This document shows positions 35,247 through 45,700 of a stretch of 64,000 bases of DNA, in pieces; position 1 is the stretch's first letter, and every line of letters starts with the position of its first letter. Position numbers and translations under genes: made by a program. Origin of the DNA: Ryuthela nishihirai. Lineage: Eukaryota > Arthropoda > Arachnida > Araneae > Heptathelidae. The notes beneath the pieces were generated by a model that ran no database searches, was not told the DNA's origin, and saw nothing but the letters and a program-made list of their open reading frames with translations. The stretch spans positions 25,295,283 to 25,359,282 of the forward strand of contig JAWZYU010000017.1 of NCBI GenBank assembly GCA_038380435.1, written 5' to 3'.

Positions 35247-35926
35247 TTGGGTTGTTTTACCTCTGAGCGGCACTTTTTTGCACACCATGGGCTAAATGGC
35301 CAGGTCACATGGACCCCGAAGGCTCAGAGAAGGTTGGGGGGAGGGGACCCACTGGAACAGCTGTTGGGAGACAGATGGTAGCCTCCCGTCAAGGCCATCC
35401 AGCGTGTTCTTTAACGTGCACAGGGTATGGCTCTCCCGCACAAGGGGTTACGGCTTAACGTCCCATCCGACGGACGGCGCCCTTTCCAAGCCCATCGGTG
35501 TCCCCTACTGACCGCGGGCAGGGCGGGGAATTTTGCGGAGATAAATCTCAACGCTGACCCAGCTGGGACTCGAACCTGGGAACTACAGATTACGAGCCTG
35601 GCGCGCTACCGACTGAGCCACCCCGCCCCAAGGCTCAGGGAAGGTTGGGGGAGGGGACCCACTGGAACAGCTGTTGGGAGACAGATGGTAGCCTCCCGTC
35701 AAGGCCATCCAGCGTGTTCTAGCAGCTCTCCCGCACACAGGGCCACGGCTTAACGTCCCATCCGACAAACGGCGCCCTTTCCAAGCCCATCGGTGTCCCC
35801 TATTGACCGCGGGCAGGGCGGGGAATTTTGCGGAGATAAATCTCAACGCTGACCCAGCTGGGACTCGAACCTGGGAACTACAGATTACGAGCCTGGCGCG
35901 CTACCGACTGAGCCACCCCCCGCCCC
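35247..35926 (-). mobile_element. Dimeric tRNA-SINE
   Basis: One full copy (35247-35632) is joined at its head to a second copy (35633-35926) that lacks the tail region beyond AAGGCTCAGGG. A single 12-bp duplication CAGCACACCGAG (35235-35246, 35927-35938) surrounds the whole, so the dimer may have inserted as one unit. Confidence 0.93.
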
Positions 35927-35938
35927 CAGCACACCGAG

Positions 35939-37224
35939 ACAGTATGGTAAGAGGAGCATTAAGAAGTGACTGAGGAAGTGGAAGAGAGAGGCGACACACG
36001 TGGAACATGAATCTGCAGTACAAAGAAAGTCAGTTAGAGAAGAAGTTCCAGAATTCAGGATGATGGGATCCATTATCTCAATCTGCTCTTCGTTGTTAAA
36101 TGTATTTCCTTAAGGGGATATAAGAATTATCATCCTGTGACGCCTTATCATCATTCGTCTAACTTCGTCGATTTTCATTTAAGGGTATACAAACAAATTT
36201 GAATCTGCATCATCCTGTGACACTTTATCATCATTCTTCTAACTTCAGCTTTATCGATTTGCATTTTCTTAAAGGCATCTACAGTACAAAGAAAATCGAT
36301 GTGAGAAGTTCTACAAATCAGGATGATGGAACCCATTATCTCAATCTACCCTTCGTTGTCAGATATATTTTCTTAACGGGATCCGAACCTGGGAGCTTGG
36401 TTCGGATTCGACCCTATATATCATCACATCACCTTATCATAATTCTTTTACCTTCATCTTCATCAATTGATTTTTCGTAGGGACAATGCAAGCGGGAACT
36501 TCCTCAGCTTCTTTTGTAGCATCACCTCTCTCCTAACTGCATCTTCATCAACCACTTCTCAAAAAGCATGATGGAGATCTGAATCTGTCTCATCTTTCTA
36601 CGACGTCGTATCATCTTATCTTCTAACCTCATCTTCTATTGCTTCTCCTCAAACGGCAATGACGCAGATGTGGATTCGTCTCATTGTCTTATGACCTCGC
36701 ATCGTTCCTCTTCTATCTTCATTTTCATCGATTGCTTCTTCTGATCGAGATGATGCATACGTTAAATCATCTCTTAATTCTAAAACGTTTTATCTTCCCT
36801 TTTCTAACCATATCTTCATCATCTTCTTAAAAGGCTAATAATTGTAAATCCATCTCATCAACCCGTGTCATCTTCCCCCTTTTTTAACTCCATATTCTTC
36901 CACCTCTTCTTCTTTAATGGATGATGCAGATGATAATCTGCCTCATCATCCTGTGAAGTCGTATCTTTCCTACTCTAGCTTCACCATCATTAATCTTTCC
37001 TTTACTCTTTTACCTAATAATTTCTCTTTTCTGAAATATTATACCCTAATGCTAAAATATCCATTAATTAAAACAGGAAGGGGATAACTATATCATTAAT
37101 TAAAACAGGAAGGAGATAACTATATCAAAATGGTTTCCGATCTTTTTCCCAAACGTTAATGCCATAATAATAAATAGTTAAATAATATTTTCAAAACATC
37201 ATGCAAGGAACAGGTTAAAGAATT
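35939..37224. repeat. CT-rich degenerate repeat region
   Basis: Loosely repeated TTATCATCATTC, TCTTCATC and GATGATGCAGAT motifs from about 36120 to 37000. A segment at 36013-36112 recurs at about 36281-36376 (AGTACAAAGAAA .. CCATTATCTCAATCT .. CTTCGTTGT). A shorter direct repeat, TATCATTAATTAAAACAGGA-like, lies near 37060-37130. No gene is seen. Confidence 0.65.
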
Positions 37225-37795
37225 TGACCTCTGAGTAGCGTTGGGTTGTTTTACCTCTGAGCGGCACTTTTTTGCACACCATGGGCTAAATGGCCAGGTC
37301 ACAAGGACCCCGAAGGCTCAGAGAAGGTTGGGGGAGAGGACCCACTGGAACAGCTGTTGGGAGACAGATGGTAGCCTCCCGTCAAGGCCATCCAGCGTGT
37401 TCTTTAGCGTGCACAGGGTATGGCTCTTCCACACACGGGGCCGCGGCTTAACGTCCCATCCGACGAACGGCGGCCTTTCCAAGCCCATCGGTGTCCCCTA
37501 CTGACCGTGGGCAGGGCGGGGAATTTTGCGGAGATAAATCTCAACGCTGACCCAGCTGGGACTCGAATCTGGGAACTACAGATTACGAACCTGGCGCGCT
37601 ACCGACTGAGCCACCCCCACCCCATCTCCGAGTAGCACTTTTTGGTTTGCACTCAATAGACTAAAAGACAGGTCACAGACTCTCAGGGCTGACCTCTGGA
37701 TGGGGAATCGGATCTACCTGTCAGTTGTTAGCAGACAGAAGGAAGTTCCCCTCGAAGGCCATCCAGCGTGTTTTTTAACATGCACGCGGGATCAA
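37225..37795 (-). mobile_element. Old tRNA-SINE, split by a younger SINE
   Basis: Tail start at 37225-37239 and body at 37625-37795 (CACTTTTTGGTTTGCACTC, GTTGTTAGCAGACAG, AAGGCCATCCAGCGTG). The copy breaks off after TTTTTTAACATGCAC. Confidence 0.82.
37240..37624 (-). mobile_element. tRNA-SINE nested in older SINE
   Basis: Full-length copy. The duplication CTCTGAGTAGC (about 37229-37239) and CTCCGAGTAGC (from 37625) corresponds to the host SINE's CTCTGAGCGGC motif. Confidence 0.93.
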
Positions 37796-37967
37796 GGCGG
37801 GAACTAATCATCATAGCGATGATTGTGTCGAAAGTGCTAATGAAGAACCCCTCGGCGCGAGCTTCTGTACACGGTGAAAGGACCACCCTGAGAAGGTTCT
37901 GCTGGTTCGGGTACCTTTACGGGGTTCTAAACGCTCGCTGCTCATCTGCCGTGCCTGGTGACCCATG

Positions 37968-38261
37968 TTGGGTTGTTTTACCTCTGAGCGGCACTTTTTT
38001 GCACACCATGGGCTAAATGGCAAGGTCACATGGACCCCGAAGGCTCAGAGAAGGTTGGGGGAGGGGACCCACTGGAACAGCTGTTGGGAGACAGATGGTA
38101 GCCTCCCGTCAAGGCCATCCAGCGAGTTCTTTAACGTGCACAGGGTATGGCTCTCCCGCACACGGGGGCCACGGCTTAACATCCCATATGACGGACGGCG
38201 GCCTTTCCAAGCCCATCGGTGTCCCCTACTGACCGTGGGCAGGGCGGGGAATTTTGCGGAA
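37968..38261 (-). mobile_element. 5'-truncated tRNA-SINE
   Basis: Tail and body end at AATTTTGCGGA, so the tRNA head is missing. The duplication is GTGACCCATG (37958-37967, 38262-38271). This is the truncation pattern expected of target-primed reverse transcription. Confidence 0.95.
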
Positions 38262-38339
38262 GTGACCCATGTCCCTGGAAAGAGAAATTCTGGTAGTTGC
38301 CCGGGGTTTTCTTCTGCTCTCCTCAGTTCATGACTGGGG

Positions 38340-39195
38340 GGGTCACCGGATGACCTTCATCTCCAACTTTTTTATTTTCTCGTTCTTTTCGTGTCTGTTT
38401 TGCAACACTCTGTCGCCCGCTTTCCCCCAAGAACAGGGGGCGCCACAAGGCTGCGTCTTGACTGTTACGCTTTTTGCTGTCAAGATAAATTCCATTATTA
38501 GACATCTTCCTCCGACTATAGGCAATTCCTTCTATGTTGATGATTTTTACATCTTTTTCTCTTCATCTAGCATGATGATCACTGAACGCCAGGGGCGGGG
38601 GTGGCTCAGTCGGTAGCGCGCCAGGCTCGTAATCTGTAGTTCCCAGGTTCGAGTCCCAGCTGTGTCAGCGTTGAGATTTATCTCCGCAAAATTCCCCGCC
38701 CTGCCCGCGGTCAGTAGGGGACACCGATGGGCTTGGAAAGGCCGCCGTCCGTCGGATGGGACGTTAAGTCGTGGCCCCGTGTGCGGGAGAGTCATACCCT
38801 GTGTACGTTAAAGAACACGCTGGATGGCCTTGACGGGAGGCTACTATCTGTCTCCCAACAGATGTTCCAGTGAGTCCCCTACCCCAACCTTTTCTGAGCC
38901 CTCGGGGTCCATGTGACCCCGAGGATCGAGGCCATCCAGCACACGAATGAGCCCCGAGGGCTCATTCGTGTGCTGGATGGCCTTGACGAGAGGCTACTAT
39001 CTGTCTCCCAACAGATGTTCCAGTGGGTCCCCTCCTCCAACCTTCTCTGAGCCCTCGGGGTCCATGTGACCTGGCCATTTAGCCCATGGTGTGCAATAAA
39101 AGTGCCGCTCAGGGGTAAAACAACCCAACTGAACGCCAACTGCAAACTGTTGAACGCAGTGATGAGCCCCCTTCAGTGCTCTAACGAAGAATGAT
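38340..39195 (+). pseudogene. Jockey-like LINE reverse transcriptase fragment, split by SINE
   Basis: Bases 38400-38592 encode NTLSPAFPQEQGAPQGCVL, LFAVKINSI and FYVDDFYIFF. This is the RT block with the Gln-Gly-x-Pro-Gln-Gly motif and the intact catalytic FYVDD box of Jockey-type LINEs. The frame continues after the inserted SINE (39128 on, ITERQLQT) with a frameshift. Upstream sequence to about 38270 may belong to the same element. It is far too short to be functional. Confidence 0.85.
38592..39127 (+). mobile_element. tRNA-SINE with internal hairpin rearrangement
   Basis: The duplication ACTGAACGCCA (38581-38591, 39128-39138) lies in the LINE RT codons. Inside the copy, 38936-38980 holds an inverted repeat (CCATCCAGCACACGAATGAG and its complement). 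A second pass through the GGATGGCCTTGACG..CCATTTAGCCC part then follows, so the tail is partly duplicated through a fold-back step. Confidence 0.93.
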
Positions 39196-40394
39196 GATCA
39201 TAGCAATTATTTGAAAGACAGAGCTAACGATGTAACCGATAGCATCAGGGCCCATTCTATAAACCTTTAAAAGGTGATTTCTATTGCATTTCACTAAGCC
39301 CCATATCCTTGGGGTCCTTGTGATCTGACCCTTTATCCTAATGTGCAACACGAAACAGAACCAACAGAATCAGTTTCGACTCCTCCTGTTCTACAGCTTC
39401 CCAACTAGATTTCCGCCTCAATTATAGTTTCCATAGTAGCAACTGCTCCTCATCACTCACCGGATCCCATTGATCCTACCGCCATTCGTAACAGCATCAT
39501 TCGTCCCTTTTAAATAAAGCTCTCTCTCTCATTGACGATGTGTCATTGAATAAACGGGCTGCGCAAGAATGGCAAGTCACGTTCCCACGCCAGCCACCCT
39601 CTCTCCTCAACCAGCGCCTTCGCCTCGTGATTAGTCTGCCTCCTCTTTTTTTTTACACCCCCCCCCCCCTTCACCAAACTGGTAATCTGCGCCGGCAACC
39701 CGCTGAATTAATTTGACGCGGGGATCTGCAGTTCCTTGATGAAACCATCAATTATGGATGTCAAATGCTCCACGTACCACCCCACATGCCACCGCTGCAA
39801 GCTCAGATTGAAAACCATCTCCTCTCCCTCCACCGCATCCTTTCTCCCTCCCTCCCCGTCCTGAACTCCAGTTGATTCACCCGGCAACACGAAACAACTC
39901 CTGACGCAAAGAGGCAGCACTTAATTTAGTGAAGTTTGTTTTTCAAATTTTCGGCGTTTAAGTCTCGGTATATTTAATTTCATCGCTGAGCGTGCATTTT
40001 AGAGCCACGTGTAATTAATATTCTCTTCGCTCGAGCGCCACATATTGGATGCACGAACTTGCAACGCACGTGGTTTGGCACAAATTTTTCCAATTAGCCA
40101 TTGGTTCGCGGTTTTTTGTCGCGTTTCTTGTTAGGCTTAACACTTCACAGATTGAGATTGAAAATACACTGCCTGAAATAAATTTAAAAAAAAATGGAAT
40201 TTCCGTGTTTGCGGAGATGGAAAAAACCACACCCAAAGTTTAATAGGTTTTGAAAACAAGTTTTTTTTCTGCGTATATGAAAAGAAACCTGAATATAAAA
40301 GACCGAAATCAAATTTAATTAATTCTTGCATTTGAACAATATTAAGTTTTTCCAAAGGATTAAAATTTTATTGGACTGGATAGTTTGTTTTTTG
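39196..40394. other. Unassigned stretch with a weak SINE relic
   Basis: TCCTTGGGGTCCTTGTGATC..CCCTTTATCC (about 39307-39345) looks like a decayed plus-strand SINE 3' part. A poly(C) run lies at 39657-39669. No gene is recognised. Confidence 0.45.
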
Positions 40395-40985
40395 GGGAGG
40401 GTAGCGCATTAGACTCCTAACTTAATGTTATTCAAGTTCATATTGCTCTTATGTTGAGGGGATTGAGTTGTTTTACTTCTGAGCGGCACTTTTTTGCACG
40501 ACATGGGCTAAATGGCCAGGTCACATGGACCCCGAAGTCTCAGAGAAGGTTGGGGGAGGGGACCCACTGGAACAGCTGTTGGGAGACAGATGATAGTCTT
40601 CCGTCAAGGCCATACTGCGTGTTCTTTAACGTGCACAGGGTATGGCTCTCCCGCACACGGGGCCACGGCTTAACGTCTCATCTGAAGGACGGCGGCCTTT
40701 CCAAGCCCATCGATGTCCCCTACTGACCGTGGACAGGGCGGGGAATTTTGCGGAGATAAATCTCAACGCTGATCCAGCTGGGACTCGAACCTGGGAACTA
40801 CAGATTACGAGCCTGGCGCTCTACCGACTGAGCCACCCCCGCCTCTAAGCCCTTGTGTGTCGTCTTCAAGGACCCTAAGGTTCCTATCAAACTCAAGTCC
40901 CCTCCCAACTCTAGGCCTCGGGGGATCTTGTAATAATCATTTAGCCCACTGTGTAAATTAAAATGCCATTCAGAAGTAAAATAAA
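40395..40985 (+). mobile_element. Old tRNA-SINE relic, split by a younger SINE
   Basis: A head-like piece at 40395-40460 (GGGTAGCGCATTAGACTC..TTCAAGTTC) and a body-to-tail piece at 40844-40985 (AGGCCTCGGGGGATCTTG, CATTTAGCCCACTGTG, CCATTCAGAAG). Both are strongly decayed. Confidence 0.65.
40461..40843 (-). mobile_element. tRNA-SINE, full length
   Basis: Complete copy with private changes in the tail (GATTGAGTTGTTTTACTTC) and body (CTCATCTGAAGGACGG). It is probably nested in the older plus-strand relic around it; no clean duplication is visible. Confidence 0.9.
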
Positions 40986-41027
40986 AGTTGATAATTAAAA
41001 ACAAATACCAGTTGCATAGAGTGAGTG

Positions 41028-41145
41028 GCAACTGGAGGGACTATGAGACTGCGCAGTTGATGTTTCAAGAGTTCTCACAGTTCATTGGTTGATTGACAAG
41101 TGATTGACAGGTCATTGACCTATAATCTACATGAACTGAATCGGA
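41028..41145. repeat. Small fold-back repeat, family 2, second copy
   Basis: It shares GAGACTGCGCAGTTGAT and TTGATTGACAAGTGATTG with the 22.6-kb copy, but with the core in the opposite orientation relative to that terminus. It lacks the far end. Confidence 0.55.
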
Positions 41146-41257
41146 AGTATAAGAAGAAGAAGGAAGGATGTGAAAGAAGAAGAAGGTCATTTCCAAAAGA
41201 CTGTGAGCCAAGATTTGAAACTTTCAGCAAGCAATAAACGCTGATTACCGAACAGTT

Positions 41258-41298
41258 GAAAACTAGAGCGTGTTCAGCTACTGCACACGCTCGTTTCT
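41258..41298. mobile_element. Fold-back MITE fragment
   Basis: AACTAGAGCGTGTTCAGC followed by CTGCACACGCTC is a short piece of the palindromic MITE body. Confidence 0.55.
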
Positions 41299-42070
41299 TA
41301 TGAGACCACCCTCTTATTGCTAATAATTTTAAGATGCCAGAAACGTTAACAATGGTAAGCCGCTATCTTTGCGAAAGACATCGCAAGCTCCAGAAGGAAT
41401 CCCCCCCCCCGACCCCAAGGCTCATCTGTCAATGACAGATCAAACGAACTCCTGCGGTGAAGCGGGTCCGACCATCGTCACGTGTTCCGCTGTCATCACG
41501 CATTCGTGCAGCTGTCACTTCCGGTGCTTATTACGTCACCGGAATGGAGGAGTGGGGGCGTCATCTCGAGCGCCTCGTTACCTCCACGTTGTCAACTTGC
41601 ATCGCCTCCGTAACAACATTTGCGATGGATGAAGATGTCTGCACGATGAGGAGTTGCGGCATTATGCACCCAGCCACGTGGAATGGGATGCTGCATCCGT
41701 CCTTCTTCATCTCATGTAACATCATCTCGTGCTGCAAGCCCGAAAGAGATTCCGAAATATCCCAAAAGTCGCGTTCTCTCGATGTCAAATATTTATGGAA
41801 TTTTTCTTCTTCTTTAGACAGACCAAGAGATTGCTTTGATATTACAAGTAAGATAATGATGGGTTATCTGAAACCAGAAATTGAAAACTATTCATTTTGA
41901 TATTATTCTCGAGAATACTCCTCAAGCAGCTGCTTGCCACCGACGTTTGACAAGAGTTTGCTAATTTAATACGCAGTAGAAAAAATCTGAGAGGAAGGCG
42001 AAATCTCAACAGAAAGATGGCAAAAAATATTACCTGGGGATGAAACTCGGATCCCTTTGATTAGAAGGGA
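41299..42070. other. Unassigned stretch with open frames
   Basis: Bases 41440-41770 are CpG-richer. A plus-strand frame at 41457-41900 (147 codons) and an opposing frame at 41561-41788 overlap. Neither shows a known domain. A host exon or a decayed element is possible. Confidence 0.35.
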
Positions 42071-42432
42071 GGATGGGGGACTCAGCCGGTAGCGTGCCAG
42101 GCTCGTAATCTGTAGTTCCCAGATTCGAGTTCTATCTGGACTAGGGTTGAGATTTATCTCCGCAAAATTCCCGGGCTGCCCACGGTCAGTAAGGGACACC
42201 GATGGGCTTGGAAAGGACGCCGTCCGTCGGATGGAACATTAAGCCGTGGCCCCATTTGTGGAAGAGACATACCCTGTGCACGTTAAAGAACACGCAGGAT
42301 GACCTTGACGGACCCAACAACTGTCCAATTGTCCTCCCCCAAACTTTCCTGAGCCTAGGGTCCTTGTGACCTGGCCATTTAGTCCATGGTGTGCAAAAAA
42401 GTGCCGCTCAGAGGTAAAACAAGCCAACCCAA
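42071..42432 (+). mobile_element. tRNA-SINE inside or beside mariner relic
   Basis: Near full-length copy with a shortened body (GACGGACCCAACAACTGTCC). It sits at the point where the mariner transposase reading breaks off, so it probably interrupted that element. Flanks ATTAGAAG and ATTAGGAA are only a weak duplication. Confidence 0.9.
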
Positions 42433-42782
42433 TATTAGGAATTGAAAAAAATTGTGAACGTTCTCTTCCTTCAGCGAAAGTCTTGTCGGACGATTTCGAG
42501 ACGCGGTTCATCATCCGCAAAACATAGTTATGGATCTTTCTGGGAGTTGCATAACTAATAAATCCACGTCTCATCACCTGTGACAATGTCTCTTAACCGT
42601 TTGGGAGCCACTAGGTTCAAACATTGCCAGCATTTCCTTGCACGAGTCGACTTTTTTGCTGTTTTGTCAGTTTGTGGGGTGTCCATTTGGCCCTCACCTT
42701 TCGGAACTTTAAATGTTGCTGAATAATTGTTCCCACAATGCCAATCGATACACTGACATCTAAACTTATTACCTGAACGGTG
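42433..42782 (-). pseudogene. Mariner transposase, central part, broken
   Basis: DD34D-type mariner transposase downstream of the helix-turn-helix region. On the minus strand it reads VSIGIVGTIIQQHLKFRKV, then RAKWTPHKLTKQQKSR, then after a frameshift DIVTGDETWIY with the first catalytic Asp. FADDEPRLEIVRQD and an RKRTFTIFFNS-like end follow. Stop codons and frameshifts (after GDETWIY, for example) make it dead. It joins in order with the N-terminal fragment beyond the array. Confidence 0.9.
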
Positions 42783-45700
42783 ATGTGTGCGTTTTCCTTA
42801 ATGAGTTCACGAGCAGCAGCGATGGTTCTCTCGTGGACGGCTTCTTCGGTGTTCCTGCACGAGGGAAGTCTTCAGAGCCCTGCCGTCCTTCTCTGAATTT
42901 GTGCATCCATCCCATATCATGATGTGAGGTTTTCCTTAATGAGTTCACGAACAGCAGCGATGGTTCTCTCGTTGACGGCTTCCTTCGGTCTTCCTGAACG
43001 AGGGAAGTCTTCGGAGCTCTGCCGTCCTTTTCTGAATTTGTGAATCCATCCCATATCATGATGTATGCGTTTTCCTTAATCAGTTCACGAACAGCAGCGA
43101 TGGTTCTCTCGTGGACGGCTTCCTTCGGTCTTCCTGCACGAGAGAAATCTTCGGAGCCCTGCCGTCCTTCTCTGAATTTGTGCATCCATCCCATATCATG
43201 ATGTGTGGGTTTTCCTTAATGAGTTCACGAACAGCAGCGATGGTTCTCTCGTGGACGGCTTCCTTCGGTCTTCCTGCACGAGAGAAATCTTCGGAGCCCT
43301 GCCGTCCTTCTCTGAATTTGTGCATCCATCCCATATCATGATGTGTGGGTTTTCCTTAATGAGTTCACGAACAGCAGCGATGGTTCTCTCGTGGACGGCT
43401 TCCTTCGGTCTTCCTGCACGAGAGAAATCTTCGGAGCCCTGCCGTCCTTCTCTGAATTTGTGCATCCATCCCATATCATGATGTGTGGGTTTTCCTTAAT
43501 GAGTTCACGAACAGCAGCGATGGTTCTCTCGTGGACGGCTTCCTTCGGTCTTCCTGCACGAGGAAAATCTTCGGAGCCCTGCCGTCCTTCTCTGAATTTG
43601 TGCATCCATCCCATATCATGATGTGTGGGTTTTCCTTAATGAGTTCACGAACAGCAGCGATGGTTCTCTCGTGGACGGCTTCCTTCGGTCTTCCTGCACG
43701 AGAGAAATCTTCGGAGCCCTGCCGTCCTTCTCTGAATTTGTGCATCCATCCCATATCATGATGTGTGGGTTTTCCTTAATGAGTTCACGAACAGCAGCGA
43801 TGGTTCTCTCGTGGACGGCTTCCTTCGGTCTTCCTGCACGAGAGAAATCTTCGGAGCCCTGCCGTCCTTCTCTGAATTTGTGCATCCATCCCATATCATG
43901 ATGTGTGGGTTTTCCTTAATGAGTTCACGAACAGCAGCGATGGTTCTCTCGTGGACGGCTTCCTTCGGTCTTCCTGCACGAGAGAAATCTTCGGAGCCCT
44001 GCCGTCCTTCTCTGAATTTGTGCATCCATCCCATATCATGATGTGTGGGTTTTCCTTAATGAGTTCACGAACAGCAGCGATGGTTCTCTCGTGGACGGCT
44101 TCCTTCGGTCTTCCTGCACGAGAGAAATCTTCGGAGCCCTGCCGTCCTTCTCTGAATTTGTGCATCCATCCCATATCATGATGTGTGGGTTTTCCTTAAT
44201 GAGTTCACGAACAGCAGCGATGGTTCTCTCGTGGACGGCTTCCTTCGGTCTTCCTGCACGAGAGAAATCTTCGGAGCCCTGCCGTCCTTCTCTGAATTTG
44301 TGCATCCATCCCATATCATGATGTGTGGGTTTTCCTTAATGAGTTCACGAACAGCAGCGATGGTTCTCTCGTGGACGGCTTCCTTCGGTCTTCCTGCACG
44401 AGGAAAATCTTCGGAGCCCTGCCGTCCTTCTCTGAATTTGTGCATCCATCCCATATCATGATGTGTGGGTTTTCCTTAATGAGTTCACGAACAGCAGCGA
44501 TGGTTCTCTCGTTGACGGCTTCCTTCGGTCTTCCTGAACGAGGGAAGTCTTCGGAGCTCTGCCGTCCTTTTCTGAATTTGTGAATCCATCCCATATCATG
44601 ATGTATGCGTTTTCCTTAATCAGTTCACGAACAGCAGCGATGGTTCTCTCGTGGACGGCTTCCTTCGGTCTTCCTGCACGAGAGAAATCTTCGGAGCCCT
44701 GCCGTCCTTCTCTGAATTTGTGCATCCATCCCATATCATGATGTGTGGGTTTTCCTTAATGAGTTCACGAACAGCAGCGATGGTTCTCTCGTGGACGGCT
44801 TCTTTCGGTCTTCCTGCACGAGGGAAATCTTCGGAGCCCTGCCGTCCTTCTCTGAATTTGTGCATCCATCCCATATCATGATGTGTGGGTTTTCCTTAAT
44901 GAGTTCACGAACAGCAGCGATGGTTCTCTCGTTGACGGCTTCCTTCGGTCTTCCTGAACGAGGGAAGTCTTCGGAGCTCTGCCGTCCTTTTCTGAATTTG
45001 TGAATCCATCCCATATCATGATGTATGCGTTTTCCTTAATCAGTTCACGAACAGCAGCGATGGTTCTCTCGTGGACGGCTTCCTTCGGTCTTCCTGCACG
45101 AGAGAAATCTTCGGAGCCCTGCCGTCCTTCTCTGAATTTGTGCATCCATCCCATATCATGATGTGTGGGTTTTCCTTAATGAGTTCACGAGCAGCAGCGA
45201 TGGTTCTCTCGTTGACGGCTTCTTTCGGTCTTCCTGCACGAGGGAAATCTTCGGAGCCCTGCCGTCCTTCTCTGAATTTGTGCATCCATCCCATATCATG
45301 ATGTGTGGGTTTTCCTTAATGAGTTCACGAACAGCAGCGATGGTTCTCTCGTTGACGGCTTCCTTCGGTCTTCCTGAACGAGGGAAGTCTTCGGAGCTCT
45401 GCCGTCCTTTTCTGAATTTGTGAATCCATCCCATATCATGATGTATGCGTTTTCCTTAATCAGTTCACGAACAGCAGCGATGGTTCTCTCGTGGACGGCT
45501 TCCTTCGGTCTTCCTGCACGAGAGAAATCTTCGGAGCCCTGCCGTCCTTCTCTGAATTTGTGCATCCATCCCATATCATGATGTGTGGGTTTTCCTTAAT
45601 GAGTTCACGAACAGCAGCGATGGTTCTCTCGTGGACGGCTTCCTTCGGTCTTCCTGCACGAGAGAAATCTTCGGAGCCCTGCCGTCCTTCTCTGAATTTG

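Noticed and set aside
41457..41900. 147-codon open frame
   Set aside because: No recognisable domain, and an opposing frame overlaps it; support is insufficient for a gene call.
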